Counted from the first letter of the stretch, positions 10,497 to 22,666 are shown. The stretch: DNA of 64,000 nt from Paralithodes platypus (GCA_032716605.1 CM064551.1:46552898-46616897); one strand, 5' to 3'. Program-made: numbers and translations. The notes: generated by a model from the sequence alone, not told the origin.

Positions 10497-10645
10497 ATTT
10501 TTGATATTTCATTGGCGAGTGTTAAAAAATTCTATTTTTTTTTTTTTTTTTTATCTATCTAAATGTAGTCTTAAATTAGCCCAAACATACGCCAAAGTAA
10601 AGATATTCACGATCATTCGAAATTGGGCTTTTGCGTATTTCCTCT
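10497..10645. repeat. Right flank of DIRS copy 1: interspersed host repeat
   Basis: TATTTCATTGGCGAGTGT followed by a T-rich run and AAATTAGCCCAAACATACGC is found again at 63922-64000. The two are copies of one interspersed repeat; no coding potential. Confidence 0.75.
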
Positions 10646-10649
10646 TTAA

Positions 10650-11129
10650 CCCTTATTTAGCGGGCTAGGTGGTCTATTTGACCGTAGCGCCCAGCAGGGG
10701 GTTTTTACCCTAAATAGGGTTGATTACATGATAATTTTCATGCCTAAATATGACCCAGAGCGTAAAACAAGTATCTATCCCTGAAAGGGCGTAAACAGAG
10801 CTTTCCAATGACACCCGAACCATCCTTGTACGACCACTGGTTCTCTTGCAACGATCGTGCAACACGAGTGCAAAAACCCTGTAATTAGGTAATTTCCCTA
10901 CATAATTCCCTGTGTAGCGAGTGAGAAGAGGGGGAGGAAGTTAGAATACAGTTCAGTTGTTCCACCGCGGTGGTGGGGGACGGTCATAGGGTTGCTACGC
11001 TCCTCACACCGCTCAGCTCTCTCTCTCAGCAAAATTACGTGGTGAAAATGGCGCTCGACATAAGTTGTGAACCACCACATAGTCCATATTTATTTCACAC
11101 GACATAAGTTGCGCGCCGCCAGTTAAGGG
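10650..11129 (-). mobile_element. TTAA-flanked piggyBac-like MITE, 480 bp
   Basis: Flanked by TTAA at 10646-10649 and 11130-11133. Ends read CCCTTATTTAGCGG and CCGCCAGTTAAGGG, an inverted pair of the CCCTT type used by piggyBac-like elements. The interior (TGACCCAGAGCGTAAAAC, CGACATAAGTTG) is the reverse complement of the MITE at 34144-34618. No transposase is encoded, so it is non-autonomous. Confidence 0.75.
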
Positions 11130-11133
11130 TTAA

Positions 11134-11609
11134 CAAGTAACTGTTTATACTTATAAGAGTGTGCAAAATATAAATATGTTCTGATGTATAACTAGGAACC
11201 CCAAAAGATTCACCAAACCCAAATATACGAAGCGTTTGTTGACGTTCTTAAAAAAAAAAAAAATCCAAACCCTCTAAGTAGCATATTATGTAAATGTTTC
11301 TTAAACTAATGGAACTGAAATTGTGTACATCGACTTACAAACCGATCTGATGATCTCTGAACTTTGAAATAATTGTAATAGTTTCGAAATCTGACCTTGA
11401 TCATTATAACGGAATGAAGGTTCTTGGTACGATGTTGCCAATGTAGCTGCTACCGCTAGATCCAGCGAATCACTTCCATCACTTCCATCTAGCGACATCA
11501 AGATGTGATGAATTCTAGCGATATTCAAGTTAGTTTCCCTATTTTAAGGAATTGGAGAGATGTTTTGATTGTTAAAGAGTATTCTAGATACTTCTACATA
11601 TGTTTTCTA
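11134..11609. other. Unassigned sequence upstream of Ty3 element 1
   Basis: No known repeat recognised. A 75-codon minus-strand ORF (11528-11301, beginning 'MNIARIHHILMSL' and containing 'SDGSDSLDLAVAA') is present. I do not recognise the product and cannot exclude chance. Otherwise AT-rich, with an A run at 11241-11254. Confidence 0.35.
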
Positions 11610-11618
11610 CTGACTAAA

Positions 11619-11789
11619 ATGCCCCAGAACGAGAAGCCCACCACAGAAGCCACGAGCGAACACCACACAGAAACACCCGAAAGAAAGGTCCACAGAACGA
11701 AAGGACCAGCTGACCGAGCCAGCCAATTCAGACAGGCCCAAGCCCGCAGGGCTAAGCAGCTCCAGGCCGCACCTACCTACCCCTTCTAA
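11619..11789 (+). CDS. Small 56-residue ORF at the LTR 5' end
   Basis: Highly charged peptide beginning 'MPQNEKPTTEATSEHHTET' and ending 'APTYPF'. It lies in U3, so it would need its own or an antisense/readthrough transcript. Present in all four LTRs (also 23337, 52424, 58909) with only a few residue changes, although the surrounding LTRs of elements 1 and 2 differ by many indels. It may encode a peptide or may be a conserved terminal cis-element; no family is recognised. Confidence 0.35.
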   Translation: MPQNEKPTTEATSEHHTETPERKVHRTKGPADRASQFRQAQARRAKQLQAAPTYPF

Positions 11790-14528
11790 ACTGACCATTT
11801 TCCACACCTCACGTACACTACCCCCTCGTGTCCTACACTTCTAACTACAATGATGATGAACAGGAATATACATTCATATTAAAAACACCCATGCCCTGTC
11901 CCTAGGTTGAGCCAAGGCCAACAAATCAGACAGCCATATATCTATGTATGTTCTTACATCCGAGAAGTAGATGTTATATATCTTAGAAGTTAAAACACCC
12001 GCGCCTGTCCCTAGACCTCGTATATCATTTCCCATGACGAGTATAGATATATGTAACCCGTGCTCAGTCGCCCCCTTGCATTGTTCCTCTAGTAACTAAG
12101 TGTCTCTATAATATTAACTGCCACCAGTATTGATACGACATAGCGGCACTGTCCTTGTGTCGTATTGTGCCAAGTGCAGATCAACCAGGTTTCATCACCT
12201 TATTAGGACGACGACTATAATGTCGTCGTTCATCGATGTATTCAATCCTTAGGTTACGTATTAATATTAACATTCCCTAACATATCTTGTCTTGCCAGAC
12301 TAAGTTTCTGAAGACCCATCGCCCCCATAAATCTATGTATTCAATCCTTAGTTTAAGTAGTAATATTAACATTCCCTAACATATCTTGTCTTGCCAGACT
12401 AAGTTTCTGAAGACTCATCGCCCATAAAATCTATGTATTCAATCCTTAAGTTAAGTATCTTTATCCACCATTGTGTTCACCTTTTTCCATTTACTTTTCC
12501 ACAATTGTCATACGTCTTCCACTTACCTCCTTCGTATCCACAGTCCACACTACGCCATTTTACTTCGTGTCCTACACCTCTTACCCGCCCGATTCTACCT
12601 ACACGATGATGAACAAGAATATACATTCATATTAAAAACACCCATGCCCTGTCCCTAAGTTGAGCCAAAGCCAACAAATCCGACAGCCATATATCTATGT
12701 ATGTTCTTACATCCGAGAAGTAGATGTTAAAAACCACATGTCCAAACTCATAAGAAATTAAGATATCCACGGGTACACCAGGATATAGAACCATTGCCCC
12801 CATAAGACTTAGACAGCCATGAATACAGATGTTAGCCACCATGCTGTAACTCCAATTCTTACTCCAACCAGAGATTGTATAGATAACCTTTGTTACCAGT
12901 ATCTATCATAGTATTCCGAAACAATAACGAAGTACCCCTACGAACTGCCGTTTTTCTTTGGTCTATATTTCATAGAAAACGCAGTTCCCAGGGACACCTA
13001 GACGTACAAGAAATTGTGTCAAATAATAGGTCCATAACCCCTCGTATTGACGAGTAATAATACACCATGTTTTTCCCTACTTTCTCCACAGTCAAGCACA
13101 CCCCTACAGTTAACCTCCTTCTCCCCCACCGCCCCACAGTCCACATGATTCTATCTTTTCCACACTCATATACCACCCGTATTTGCATCCCCCGGTAGCA
13201 TTTGGCTAACGTACTTTCACTGTCCTTTCAAAACTCCAATATCAACTGCAGCCTAATGCCATCCCCACCCCCAGAGACCTTAGGGTCAAATTTCCCTGTA
13301 GCCCCCCTGAGCTTCCCCCCCTCTCATTAAAATACCCCGCGCTTCTCGACTCTTGTCCGACCTAGCCTCTCTCTCATACCTCTCGAAGATCCTTGATTTT
13401 TCCGTTGCTAACGCTCTCCAACCTTTTATACATATACTCCTATCCAGCCTGCCTTCACTTAGTAGGCCAGAATAACATTAGAACTTTACTAACCCCTTGC
13501 ATGCCATCTATTCTCTTACAACCCATTCACAACCCTGCACCCAATGGTCGTCGGTGCGAGGCTCGCCGCCTTGCCAGTAACTAACTTCTATTGCCATACT
13601 TCCAGATAAATGTGGCAGAGTTAGCAACCAGTCTCCACCACATCAAGCAAACCATGCAATTAACAACCAACCGATTACAACCAGCTAGCCAAGGCACCTT
13701 CGGTTTTGATATTAAAAACACCCACATCTGTCTCATAAACAGAGGGTTATTACAAACACTGGTGATATGGCAAGCCCCTAGCCACAGCCGCCGGACTTTC
13801 ATCCCAGAGAGAGAGCGCCCGGCTACCCCTTTTTACCCACCCGAGGAGGGAGACCCCACCGCCGCGGAGGTATACCTGACCCCTGTTTTGACTTCCGGGT
13901 CATTGCCAGGTAGCCTAGGAATTCTTCCTATCAATGAACTAACCATGCATGTCTAACCCCCTTACTCACCTCTCTTTACCCACAATAACCCATTCACCTG
14001 TTTTGCATACTCGGATAGTCAAATTAGCACCTCAGCTATGCAATAGAACGAAGACTGAGTAATATAAGAGAGACGCCCCTATCACAGCTGTCCCAGTCCT
14101 CCCCGCAAAGTAGATCCAGTCTCCCTCCCATAAATACTTCCAGTATAGCCAAACTAGTACCTTTTACTAAGGCTCAGTTATATCACAATATGAAGGCTTC
14201 CATAGCCATGTGCCACAACAGTAATCACCATCTTACCTAGTCCCCATATCTATTGAGAGCTCAAATAAGTCCATAAGACTCGAGATCCCTATTGCCTACA
14301 GGGTCCAGAACCGAGCCTATAAACCTAGCTTCCGCCCCCAGTCAAATTAGTTGAAAGTTAGACACCAACCAGTGGTCACTACCCTGAAGTTAACCTCTAA
14401 CTCTGCCCTTGTGTTGTCCCTGAGTTGAGAGATTCCCGAGCCGGCAGACTCCGTGGCAGAAGTTAAATGGAAGATCTGTCCATGTACAAGTACCAGCGTG
14501 CACCTTATATCCTTCACAAATTAGTGGG

Positions 14529-14535
14529 TATATAA
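14529..14535 (+). promoter_or_regulatory. TATA box of the Ty3 LTR promoter
   Basis: GGGTATATAAGTG is conserved in all four LTRs (14529, 26241, 54950, 61675), about 870 bp before the LTR end. It is the best candidate for the element promoter, with transcription expected to begin about 30 bases downstream (U3/R boundary). An AATAAA at 15259-15264 would serve the 3' copy. Confidence 0.6.
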
Positions 14536-15406
14536 GTGTGTAGCCAGCACCGATCGCCAAGAGATCCGACTTGAGAACTTCCTACATTTTGGACCACCTG
14601 GACGGCCGAGGAACCAGTCGTTAGCCCCCAACATCACCGGAAGCAAGATAACCAGGACCAGACCAACAAATACTATTCAAGATTCACGTTACTAGTACTA
14701 AGTGTTATAGTACCAGTTCGACATTCACTTATTAACTTTTCTATGAAGTGGCTATAACTTTGCCCAGTGTAACTCATATTTAACCATTCCATTTGGGACG
14801 TACTAAGCGTATCAGTGTTCATTAATTAACAGGCGACATTGACTCTCGTAATTACCTTATTCAGATATCAAAACCCTAGTGATATCTAACGTTCGCCCAC
14901 TGATTTGTGTTCTACGTATTTCTGGCATAAGAATATAAATCTTAGATCAGTACCCCCTTGAGGTTACTAGAATTTCCGTGTTCAGAAATATACGCGTGTC
15001 TAATTCTAACTGTGAGCTGCTACTTGGGCACGCGACCTACCAGTAGAAAATCTAATTAGTGAAATTGAATACATAAATACATTGAGGTCTTCCAGTATAA
15101 TAAACCTTGCTAACTAAACCTGTGATCAGAAGAGTATACCTGAACGTTGGAAGCGGGAGACTAGGCTCCATCCAGATCCACTAATGCTAGCAGTTCCCTT
15201 CTATTATTTGTTTTGTAAGAGTATTACTATCTTTCTATGCTCTTTATTCACCTACTTAAATAAACGTGATCGTGTGTCGTGTTACCGTGTGTTTATTTTG
15301 TGTTCTCTATTCCTCATACCTTGTATTGTGCATGCAGCCTTATATACCCAGTCAGATAGAGCCCACATTACCCAAGTTAATCCTGTAGAAAAACAGGGCA
15401 TAACAT

Positions 15407-15424
15407 TGGCGGCAGCGGTGGTTC
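15407..15424 (+). promoter_or_regulatory. Primer-binding site of Ty3 element 1
   Basis: TGGCGGCAGCGGTGGTTC begins one base after the 5' LTR. The TGG start is complementary to a tRNA CCA end, as expected for minus-strand primer binding. Identical sequence occurs at 55828 in element 2. The cognate tRNA was not determined. Confidence 0.7.
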
Positions 15425-15486
15425 TTGATTCGGATAAAAGGTTGCATTACATTGCAAGTTTGGAACAGCCAGAACACGATAACATC

Positions 15487-16440
15487 ATGGCGCACCGTTC
15501 TCACATTCCCATCCCCCATTATGATGGAGAAACTTATGAGATCGAAACATTCATGGACATAGTGAAACCCGTACTTGACCTAGTTTATACCACGGACGCA
15601 GAAAAAATAGCCGTAACATTAACGCACCTGGGAAAAGCCGTTTCCCTGGTTGCCTATTAAGTGCACCCTGCTCTCACCTGGGACGAATTTCGCCCAATAG
15701 TGATAGAAGCCATTAAGCCTTCGTTGGGCGTTTTCGTAGCCCACACCCGTATCCAAGACACTAAATTCGAAGGCGATTTAGATGCCACAGTGAATAAGAT
15801 TGCCCAACACATAAATGTTTTTTTCCCCACGTTGACCAGAATCCAACAAGAACAGCAAATTCTGGTCAACCTTGTGTCTATATTGCCCTCAGCAGTAAAA
15901 GACCATTTCCGTGTGCACGATTTCGTCGGATACCAAAAAGATCTCATCACGATCCGACGTATTTTGGCCGTGCGCACAGAAGCACCCACCCAAATCGCTG
16001 CAATCAAGAGGTTTCCCACGCACCCGCAGCAACCCGACCACCAAAACTCCAAGAATGCCTACCCAGCCTCATCCTTCCACAACAGACCCACCTACCCTTC
16101 CGGCAAGCCCCAACCCAGTAGACCCCGGTTCCAACCTACCCAGCCACGCAGAATCTTCAACCGGAACAGGAAGTACAACACCTACCAAAGTAAAAACCCT
16201 ACTTTAGTAATTATCAACCCCTATGATTTCCCTGCCTGTAATGCTCAGTGTGCTTTCCATCAAATTCGTGACTCTGCCAAACCTCGCCCCTTTACTCCTC
16301 GCATTTCTGTAAATGAAGAGGAGTTGGGACAAGAGGAAGAGATGGAAGAAAGACACACTGGAGAAATAGCCCCTAACATGACCTCAGAGGATACCGAGGA
16401 AACCCTGGAGGAGGTAGATACCGATTCCCAGGATTTTTAA
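15487..16440 (+). pseudogene. gag: Ty3 element 1 gag, with nonsense mutation
   Basis: Likely start at the Met at 15487 ('MAHRSHIPIPHYDGETYE'), although the frame is open back to 15184 through U5 and the primer-binding site. The first ~60 residues resemble a capsid N-terminus ('ETFMDIVKPVLDLV'). A TAA at 15658-15660 replaces the Gln codon found in element 2. After it the frame runs to 16440 with basic, Pro/Gln/Asn-rich sequence and an acidic C-terminus; no CCHC knuckle is visible. The protease frame begins 17 bases later in another phase. Confidence 0.8.
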
Positions 16441-16457
16441 AGTACCCCCCGCCCAAG

Positions 16458-17474
16458 ATGGCCTCGGCGGGGGACGCCATAACTGACCGCACTGCCCCCA
16501 TTTATTACATGGCCAAAATCAAGGACATTCCTGTCCGCTTGTTAATCGACATGGGAGCTGCCAAGTCATGTTTGTTCAAAAATTACTATGATCAACACCA
16601 CCGACTATTTGGCCCTTTGTTAACCACCAAAGCAGAACTAATCTCAGCTGCTGATACTTACTTAAATCTCCTAGGAGACACTTTGCCCCTATCAGTAACT
16701 ACTCCTGCCCCCCATGCTCGTTGTTATCACACATTCACAGTATTTTCCTCCAACTGTAAACATTACGATGGTTTCCTTGGACTTGACCTCCTTCAAAAAC
16801 TCCAGGCCCAGGTCGACTGCGGCCAAAGGCTGATATCATTCAAAAAATTCCAACCCAAAGCCTCTGACAAACCCATTACGCAGAAACCCATTCATAAAAA
16901 AAAACAACACCTTCCCCCTCAACAAACCCTGAGTCAGGGTTACCAAATTGCAGCTAGCACTAAGGTGACTCCTAAACCCTCCCCTTGCCCGGAGTCCCCT
17001 CAAAATCTCTCCCCATTCAGTAACCAAATGCCTCAACAAACGAAAGAAGACAAGTCCAAGCAACTCCCTCTCGGTAATCCCCTCCATTCTCTTCATTCTG
17101 TCCCGGATAAATCCTCCCATGTTTTCAGGACAGACTCTGATATATGTAACCATAATTCCATCAAATGTTTATGTACACATGTTTTCAGGGAAAATGCCGA
17201 TCAATGTACCCAACAATGTTTCCCCCATGCCCCCATAAATGTTCAGCTATCCCACAACCCACAACAATTCCCTTGTGACAATTTTCCGTCAGTAGCTCCC
17301 TTGCCCCCCCCCCCCCCCCACCCCACAATTCACACCCCTAGAAAAATTCACAACCCCACACTTGACTCACCCTCTCATGACAAACAAACCCACCCGCCCC
17401 CCCTCACTTTTAACCAGACCTTGACTGCCACCAAGAAAGTTCCCCACATTCGTCCTATTAACAACCCCAAATAA
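16458..17474 (+). pseudogene. Ty3 element 1 aspartic protease plus start of the Pro-rich spacer
   Basis: The protease core is residues ~1-130: 'VRLLIDMGAAKSCL' (active-site triad position, Thr replaced by Met, so D-M-G instead of D-T-G) and 'GFLGLDLLQKL' near the C-terminal end of the domain. The loss of the D-T-G Thr suggests an inactive enzyme. Downstream the frame becomes Pro/Gln/His-rich without a domain, stopping at 17472-17474 (TAA). In element 2 the equivalent spacer reads on through this position. Confidence 0.75.
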
Positions 17475-18130
17475 ATACACCAGTCCTCCACCAATAACCC
17501 ATGTTCTACACCTAACTTTTTCCCCACCAACCCTCCGCAGTCCCCCCAACAAATCCCGTTTTCTAACTCGCTCACCTCTCACCACTCTGAACCGCCCGCA
17601 CGCGCCGTTAATACCCCCCTCACGCGTGCCGACCGAGGGACACAACCATGTTCCCACCATGCCCCCAGAAATGCCCAGCTATTCCACACCCACCCCAATC
17701 CCCCTTGTGACAGTTTTCCGTCAGTAGCTCCCTTCCACCCCCACACAATTCACACCCCTAGAAAACTTCACAACCCCACACTTGACTCGCCCTCTCATGA
17801 CAAACAAAACCACCAAATCCATATAAACTCCAAACAAACCGTCACTGTCACCGACAACGCTCCCCAAATTCGTCCTTCTAACAACCACAAATCCTTACAT
17901 CAGTCCTCCACCAATAACCCATCTTCTATACCTCACGCTTCCCCCACCAACCCTCCGCAGTCCCTCCAACAAATCCCGTTTTCTAACCCCCTCACACCGC
18001 GCCCCACTGATCCTCCCACACGCGCCGTTAATCCCCCCTCACGCATGACCCCCACCAAAGTGACCTTGCCCCCCTTATAAGTACCAAGCACCTGCTCGCC
18101 AGTCAATCCCCCACCATCATTAGCCCAGCT
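17200..18130 (+). repeat. 432-bp tandem duplication in a Pro/Ser/Thr-rich spacer
   Basis: TTTTCCGTCAGTAGCTCCC occurs at 17282 and 17714, and the surrounding ~400 bp is duplicated (CACAATTCACACCCCTAG, CATGACAAACAAA, CCGCAGTCCC). The period of 432 bp equals 144 codons, so the duplication preserves frame. The spacer lies between protease and RT, where Ty3 elements normally have little sequence. Confidence 0.7.
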
Positions 18131-18175
18131 GTAGTTCAGGATAAATACCAAATTCCCCCCCACCATCAAAAATGG

Positions 18176-19790
18176 GTGAACCTGCGGCCCATACCCCAAA
18201 CTCACATGATATTTTCCCCCACTACCACGTCCCCCAACCCCCATCGTTGCCTCTTACAACCCGCCATCATTTCCGCTCGCATCAACCACATTCTCGTGGC
18301 AAATATCTCAGAGGAATCCCTGACATTACCAAAAGGTCTCATTATAGGAGACCTCGAAACTTTCGATGACCTCCCCATAGATTTTAACGACACCCCTACC
18401 AGCCTCCAATTGCCCCCTCTCCCTGAGACATTATCTGACCACCAAAAGAACGGCATGTACAACCTACTGCTGGAATTCAGTGACGTGTTTGCCCAACAAC
18501 CCACCGAAATCGGACAGACTGATGTAGAACAACACATCATTAACACCACAGGCCCCCCCATATGACAACCATCCCGTAGAAAGAACCCCATACAACGTCA
18601 GGAAGAGGAACGCCAAGTCCAGGAAATGTTAGAGGCCGGGATTGCCGGCCGGGTCCATTAGTCGGGATTGTCCGTTAGTCCCTGGTCTTCCCCTGTTGTC
18701 CTAGTCAAAAAGAAAGATGGGACAACCCGTATTTGCGTCGATTACAGGAGGTTAAATGACGTAACCATTAACGACGCTACGCCCTTACCCCGAATAGACG
18801 ATTCCCTTGACTCCCTACACGGATCCAAATGGTTCACTACCCTCGACTTACAAGCAGGGTATTGGCAAGTGCCTATCAAGGCCGAGGACCAAAAGAAAAC
18901 AGCATTTTCCACTAGTGGTAGCCATCACTATGAATTTAACGTCCTACCTTTTGGCCTCTGTAACGGACCCGCCACTTTCTCCCGTTTGATGGAAGCGGTA
19001 TTACATGGCCTAACCTGGGAAAACTCACCAACCTGGGAAGAACACCTCCTCAGGTTGAGACAAGTCCTTCAAAGAATCCGAGCCGCCGGGTAGAAATTAA
19101 AACCCTCAAAGTGCGAGATTGCCCGAAATAAGGTAGATTTCCTCGGACACGTGATATCTGAACATGGTATTGCGCCAGACCCAAAGAAACTTCAAGCCAT
19201 ACAAAACCAACCCACACCCACCACTGTTAAAGGAGTACGTTCGTTTCTAGGTTTAGCCACATACTACAGACGTTTCGTCCCCAACTTTGCCACCATAGCC
19301 AGACCCCTCCACCAACTCACCCACAAAGTTCACCTGGACACCTGAAAGAGACCTCGCGTTTAACACTTTGAAGCAAAAGCTAATCCAAGCCCCTATTGTC
19401 GCTTTCCCTGACTACCAAAAACCTTTCAGTCTTTATACCGACGTATCTCTGTACGCCATGGGTGCAGTTTTAGCTCAAGTCAGAGACGGAGAGGAACATG
19501 TGATAGCATATGCCAGCTCCACCCTCAACCAAACACAACAGAATTACGCAGCCACCAAGAGAGAGTGCTTAGGGATCATTTGGGCACTCAGCCACTTCCG
19601 GTCATTTGTGTTGGGCGCAAAACTCGACATAATTACCGACCATCAATCTTTACAATAGCTGCGTAGGTGCGAAAACAACTCCGCCATTTTGGTACGTTGG
19701 AGGGAGACACTAAAGGACTACGACTTTACCATACAATATCGTCCAGGCAAACTCCATACCAATGCAGACGCCCTGTCACGTTTGCCAGTA
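18176..19790 (+). pseudogene. Ty3 element 1 reverse transcriptase-RNase H, disrupted and lacking YxDD
   Basis: The pre-RT linker ('LSDHQKNGMYNLLLEFSDVF') is followed by RT motifs 'PWSSPVVLVKKKDG', 'RICVDYRRLN', 'TTLDLQAGYWQV' and 'FGLCNGPATFSRLM'. The segment that should carry Y-x-D-D is missing: 'LHGLTWE' runs directly into 'NSPTWEEHLLRL', an apparent in-frame loss of about 13 codons near 19020. Further stops occur near 18563, 18659 and 19091, and a frameshift near 19330. RNase H is recognisable ('YTDVSLYAMGAVL', 'ATKRECLG', 'ITDHQSL' then a stop at 19658, 'NADALSRLP'). Catalytically dead. Confidence 0.88.
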
Positions 19791-20720
19791 CCAAAAGACC
19801 CCCCCACCAACCTAGCCGCCTTACAAAACACTGAGTTGGTATCTACCCCCACCCCCCAACATAATGCCCCCTCAGCCCCCTCCCTAATTCCATCTTGGGA
19901 AGCAAGAATCAGACCCCCCTGGATACCGTTAAATGTCTTCAGGGGACTGACTCGCTGGGGAGATCAACTTGCCACAGACACTGGTCACATAATCTTGGAC
20001 CCCACCATTGCCCATGACTACATGATTGCCATCCACGAGGGAAACGGCATACACCTTGGACAAAAGAAGATGTTAAAGATCTTCACAGACCAATACTGGA
20101 CCCCCAACCCCTCCAAAATTGCACGAGTGACAGAATCCTGCAAACCGTGTTTATTGGGAAAGGATAGATCACGCACCCAAGGCCCAGCTGGTACCTTGTC
20201 GGCTACCAAACCGTTCCAAGTCCTATCCCTCGACATCATCGGCCCGTTTCCTGCTTACGCTGGCAAGCGCTATATCGTCACATTTGTTGACGTCTATTCA
20301 AAAATTTTAATAGCCTGCCCAGCTAAAGACCACACAGCCACCACAGTCGCCACACTGCTTGCCACAGAAGTATTCCCTATATTCGGTCTGCCCCTTGCTC
20401 TTCTATCCGACAATGCCCCCGAGTTTAGTGGACACGTTTGGCAACAGTTCACCCAACAATGTGGCATTAAGATTAAACACTCATCCCCATACTGGCCTCA
20501 AGGAAATGCTATATGCGAACGCAGCCATCGCACCATCAACAATCAGTTGCGAACAAAAATGATTGCTCTTAACACCGCAGACTGGCCATCACAACTAAAA
20601 ATGATACAATGGGGCATGAACACCTGTCCCCGAGAAGACGGTATTTCCCCTCATGAACGTGTTTACGGCGTACCCCCCTGTTACTGCCGTTCCACCACCA
20701 CGCTCACCTTCCCTCCACCA
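19791..20720 (+). pseudogene. Ty3 element 1 integrase zinc and catalytic domains
   Basis: Fully open in this part. An H-H-C-C zinc domain is visible ('HEGNGIHLGQKKML' and 'ESCKPCLLGK'). The catalytic triad is in 'VLSLDIIGPFP', 'LLSDNAPEFSG' and 'NAICERSHRTIN', i.e. D, D and E all present. Integrase inserts the double-stranded cDNA. The frame continues from RNase H and runs to a stop at 20838-20840, but a frameshift near 20730 separates it from the C-terminal domain. Confidence 0.88.
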
Positions 20721-20737
20721 CCTCCACAATTGACCCA

Positions 20738-21550
20738 TTGCAACATCTGCAAAACACCCTCCATACCGCCCAAACCTGTCAGGACACCAAAACTGATAAC
20801 ACCGATGACAAAAACCCTTTCGCCATCCATGACACCGTAATGGTAGCCAACCTCCCTATCACCAACAAGTTAGGCCCTCGCTATGTCGGGCCCTACACCA
20901 TCACACAAATCCCAAACGCCTATCAAGTCACCATCGACTATCACGGCGTGACTCGCACGTTCCGAACTAGATTCGTCCGAGCGTTTAAACCACTCCAACC
21001 ACAAGACAATACCCCACCCCACACGGCTGAACCAGAATTAAACACCCCTACTAAACCGTACACTCCAGCTATGAAAATCCCCACACAAACCCCTAAGGAC
21101 CTAAGCCCTCCGACACCGAACAGACAGATCATTCCTCAACATACCCCCCAAACTAACCTCCACCAACCCCAAGCCCCCACTATCACACCCTCCTCCACCA
21201 TGACACCTTCTTTCACTTCTGATAATCAAGTACCTCCCCCGCTTATCCAAATACGAAAGCCTCCCCCCACAACCCCGACCACAACAGAAACTCTGCCGTC
21301 TAGCCCTGACATACCTTCCCCAGGCACCACACTAAGAAAACCACACCCCCCACCCAAAACCAAGTACACACCCAAACACACCACACAATCTACCTCAGTA
21401 ACCTCACGCTACAACCTACGTCCACGACAAAAACTTTTTAAAACCTCCAGGAAACACACCCTGCTAACCAAGTTCCGTAGGGCTGCCAGACCACTACCCT
21501 CCTCCTCTTCTTCTTCGTCGACTTCTCCTCCACAAAGGGAAAGAAGATGA
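20738..21550 (+). pseudogene. Ty3 element 1 integrase C-terminal domain and Pro-rich tail, shifted frame
   Basis: The SH3-like C-terminal domain is recognised by 'FAIHDTVMVANLPITNKLG' and 'YVGPYTITQIPNAYQVTI', then 'TRFVRAFKPL'. It is in a different phase from the catalytic core, indicating an indel near 20730. The tail is Pro/Thr-rich and ends with a serine run (about 21496-21530). No chromodomain is seen. Confidence 0.8.
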
Positions 21551-22620
21551 ATAATCACCACTAAACACCATAAACCCTCTAACTATAGTCCAGAAGTAAC
21601 AACCCCCACCCCCGCACGAAAACACATACCTTCCTCTTCAACCTCATCCCCTCTCAACCCCCACCAAACACCCATAAAACCGCCTACTTCCACCACCAGC
21701 AAATCACCAACCTCACCAAACGACACACCCCACACACGTCCCTACCCCCCAACCTAAATCTACATTCCCACCCACCCATCTAGCCCCCCCCCCCCCCCCC
21801 CACATCCGCCCCTTTCCCCTCCACGATCCCCACCACCCCACCCACACATCGACCAACCTCCTCATCTCACCGAACCCCCAACCAACCAACCCCTAAGGAA
21901 TCCCCCCACAAAGTCACCCCTGAGAGAACCCCCACACATACTCACACCAAACCCTCTTCCAATTCACCTACCACCCTCACCCAACAAAATCCTCCACACA
22001 CATCTACCTCTCAAATAACCCTCGACCTCGCCCCCAATACATGCCCTTCACCTGTAAAACGTTCCTCCCCTCAATATAAAACATCGTCGAGCGACTCCGA
22101 GTCCCACGACAAACTTCTACCTTCCCACCAGAACCGCCCGAGGTAGAATAATCAACAGACCCATCAGATTTAAAGACGGTGAGATAAAAATAACACCCCG
22201 TTCCGACACTAAAGACCCAAGCCACACAACACACACACCCCTTCCTTCTCACACACCTCCTTCACCCCCCTTACCTAAACCTATCTTGCGCATTGCCTCA
22301 CTAGATTTTTCCAGCCTACAACACCGCCCAAGAAAACCCCAAAATATCCAGACTCATGTTCCCCCTTCATCCCCAGCTCTGTTGTCATGCGTTAATCCCC
22401 CGTCGGTTAGTAACCCATTCACCACACTAAACAGACCTCCTGTCAGTCCCACACACCTCACTCCGACCCCCGCGGGGGAAAGCTACAAACCATTCATACG
22501 AAAGGTTAAAGTAAAAACCCCCACTGGACACTTACGTCTACAACGCCCACATCAAGCCCGGGCAACCGCCCGTCACAACACAGAGGACACATTCTTATAG
22601 GTATACATTGACCTACAAAA
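21551..22620 (+). other. C-rich low-complexity 3' region of Ty3 element 1
   Basis: Cytosine-rich, proline-coding-like sequence with a C run at 21787-21802 and no sustained ORF. It probably continues the Pro-rich spacer-type sequence. No env-like gene (signal peptide plus transmembrane segment) is visible. Confidence 0.5.
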
Positions 22621-22627
22621 GAAACCT

Positions 22628-22632
<5 letters not shown>

Positions 22633-22666
<34 letters not shown>

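Larger units (their letters stand above)
11615..15405 (+). repeat. 5' LTR of Ty3 element 1 (3.8 kb)
   Basis: Starts TAAAATGCCCCAG and ends GGGCATAACA, immediately before the primer-binding site. At 3791 bp it is far longer than usual for Ty3 LTRs. It contains a 56-codon ORF at its extreme 5' end, an internal ~128-bp direct duplication (11848-11975 and 12604-12731), a TATA box at 14529 and AATAAA at 15259. Near-identical to 23333-27115 and related to the element 2 LTRs. Confidence 0.93.

Noticed and set aside
22004..22252. Short minus-strand ORF in the C-rich 3' region of Ty3 element 1
   Set aside because: Low-complexity Gly/Val-type translation of C-rich DNA, not conserved in element 2.
21551..22620. 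Env-like gene in the third-ORF position of Ty3 element 1
   Set aside because: No signal peptide, transmembrane segment or sustained frame was seen; the region is C-rich low complexity.
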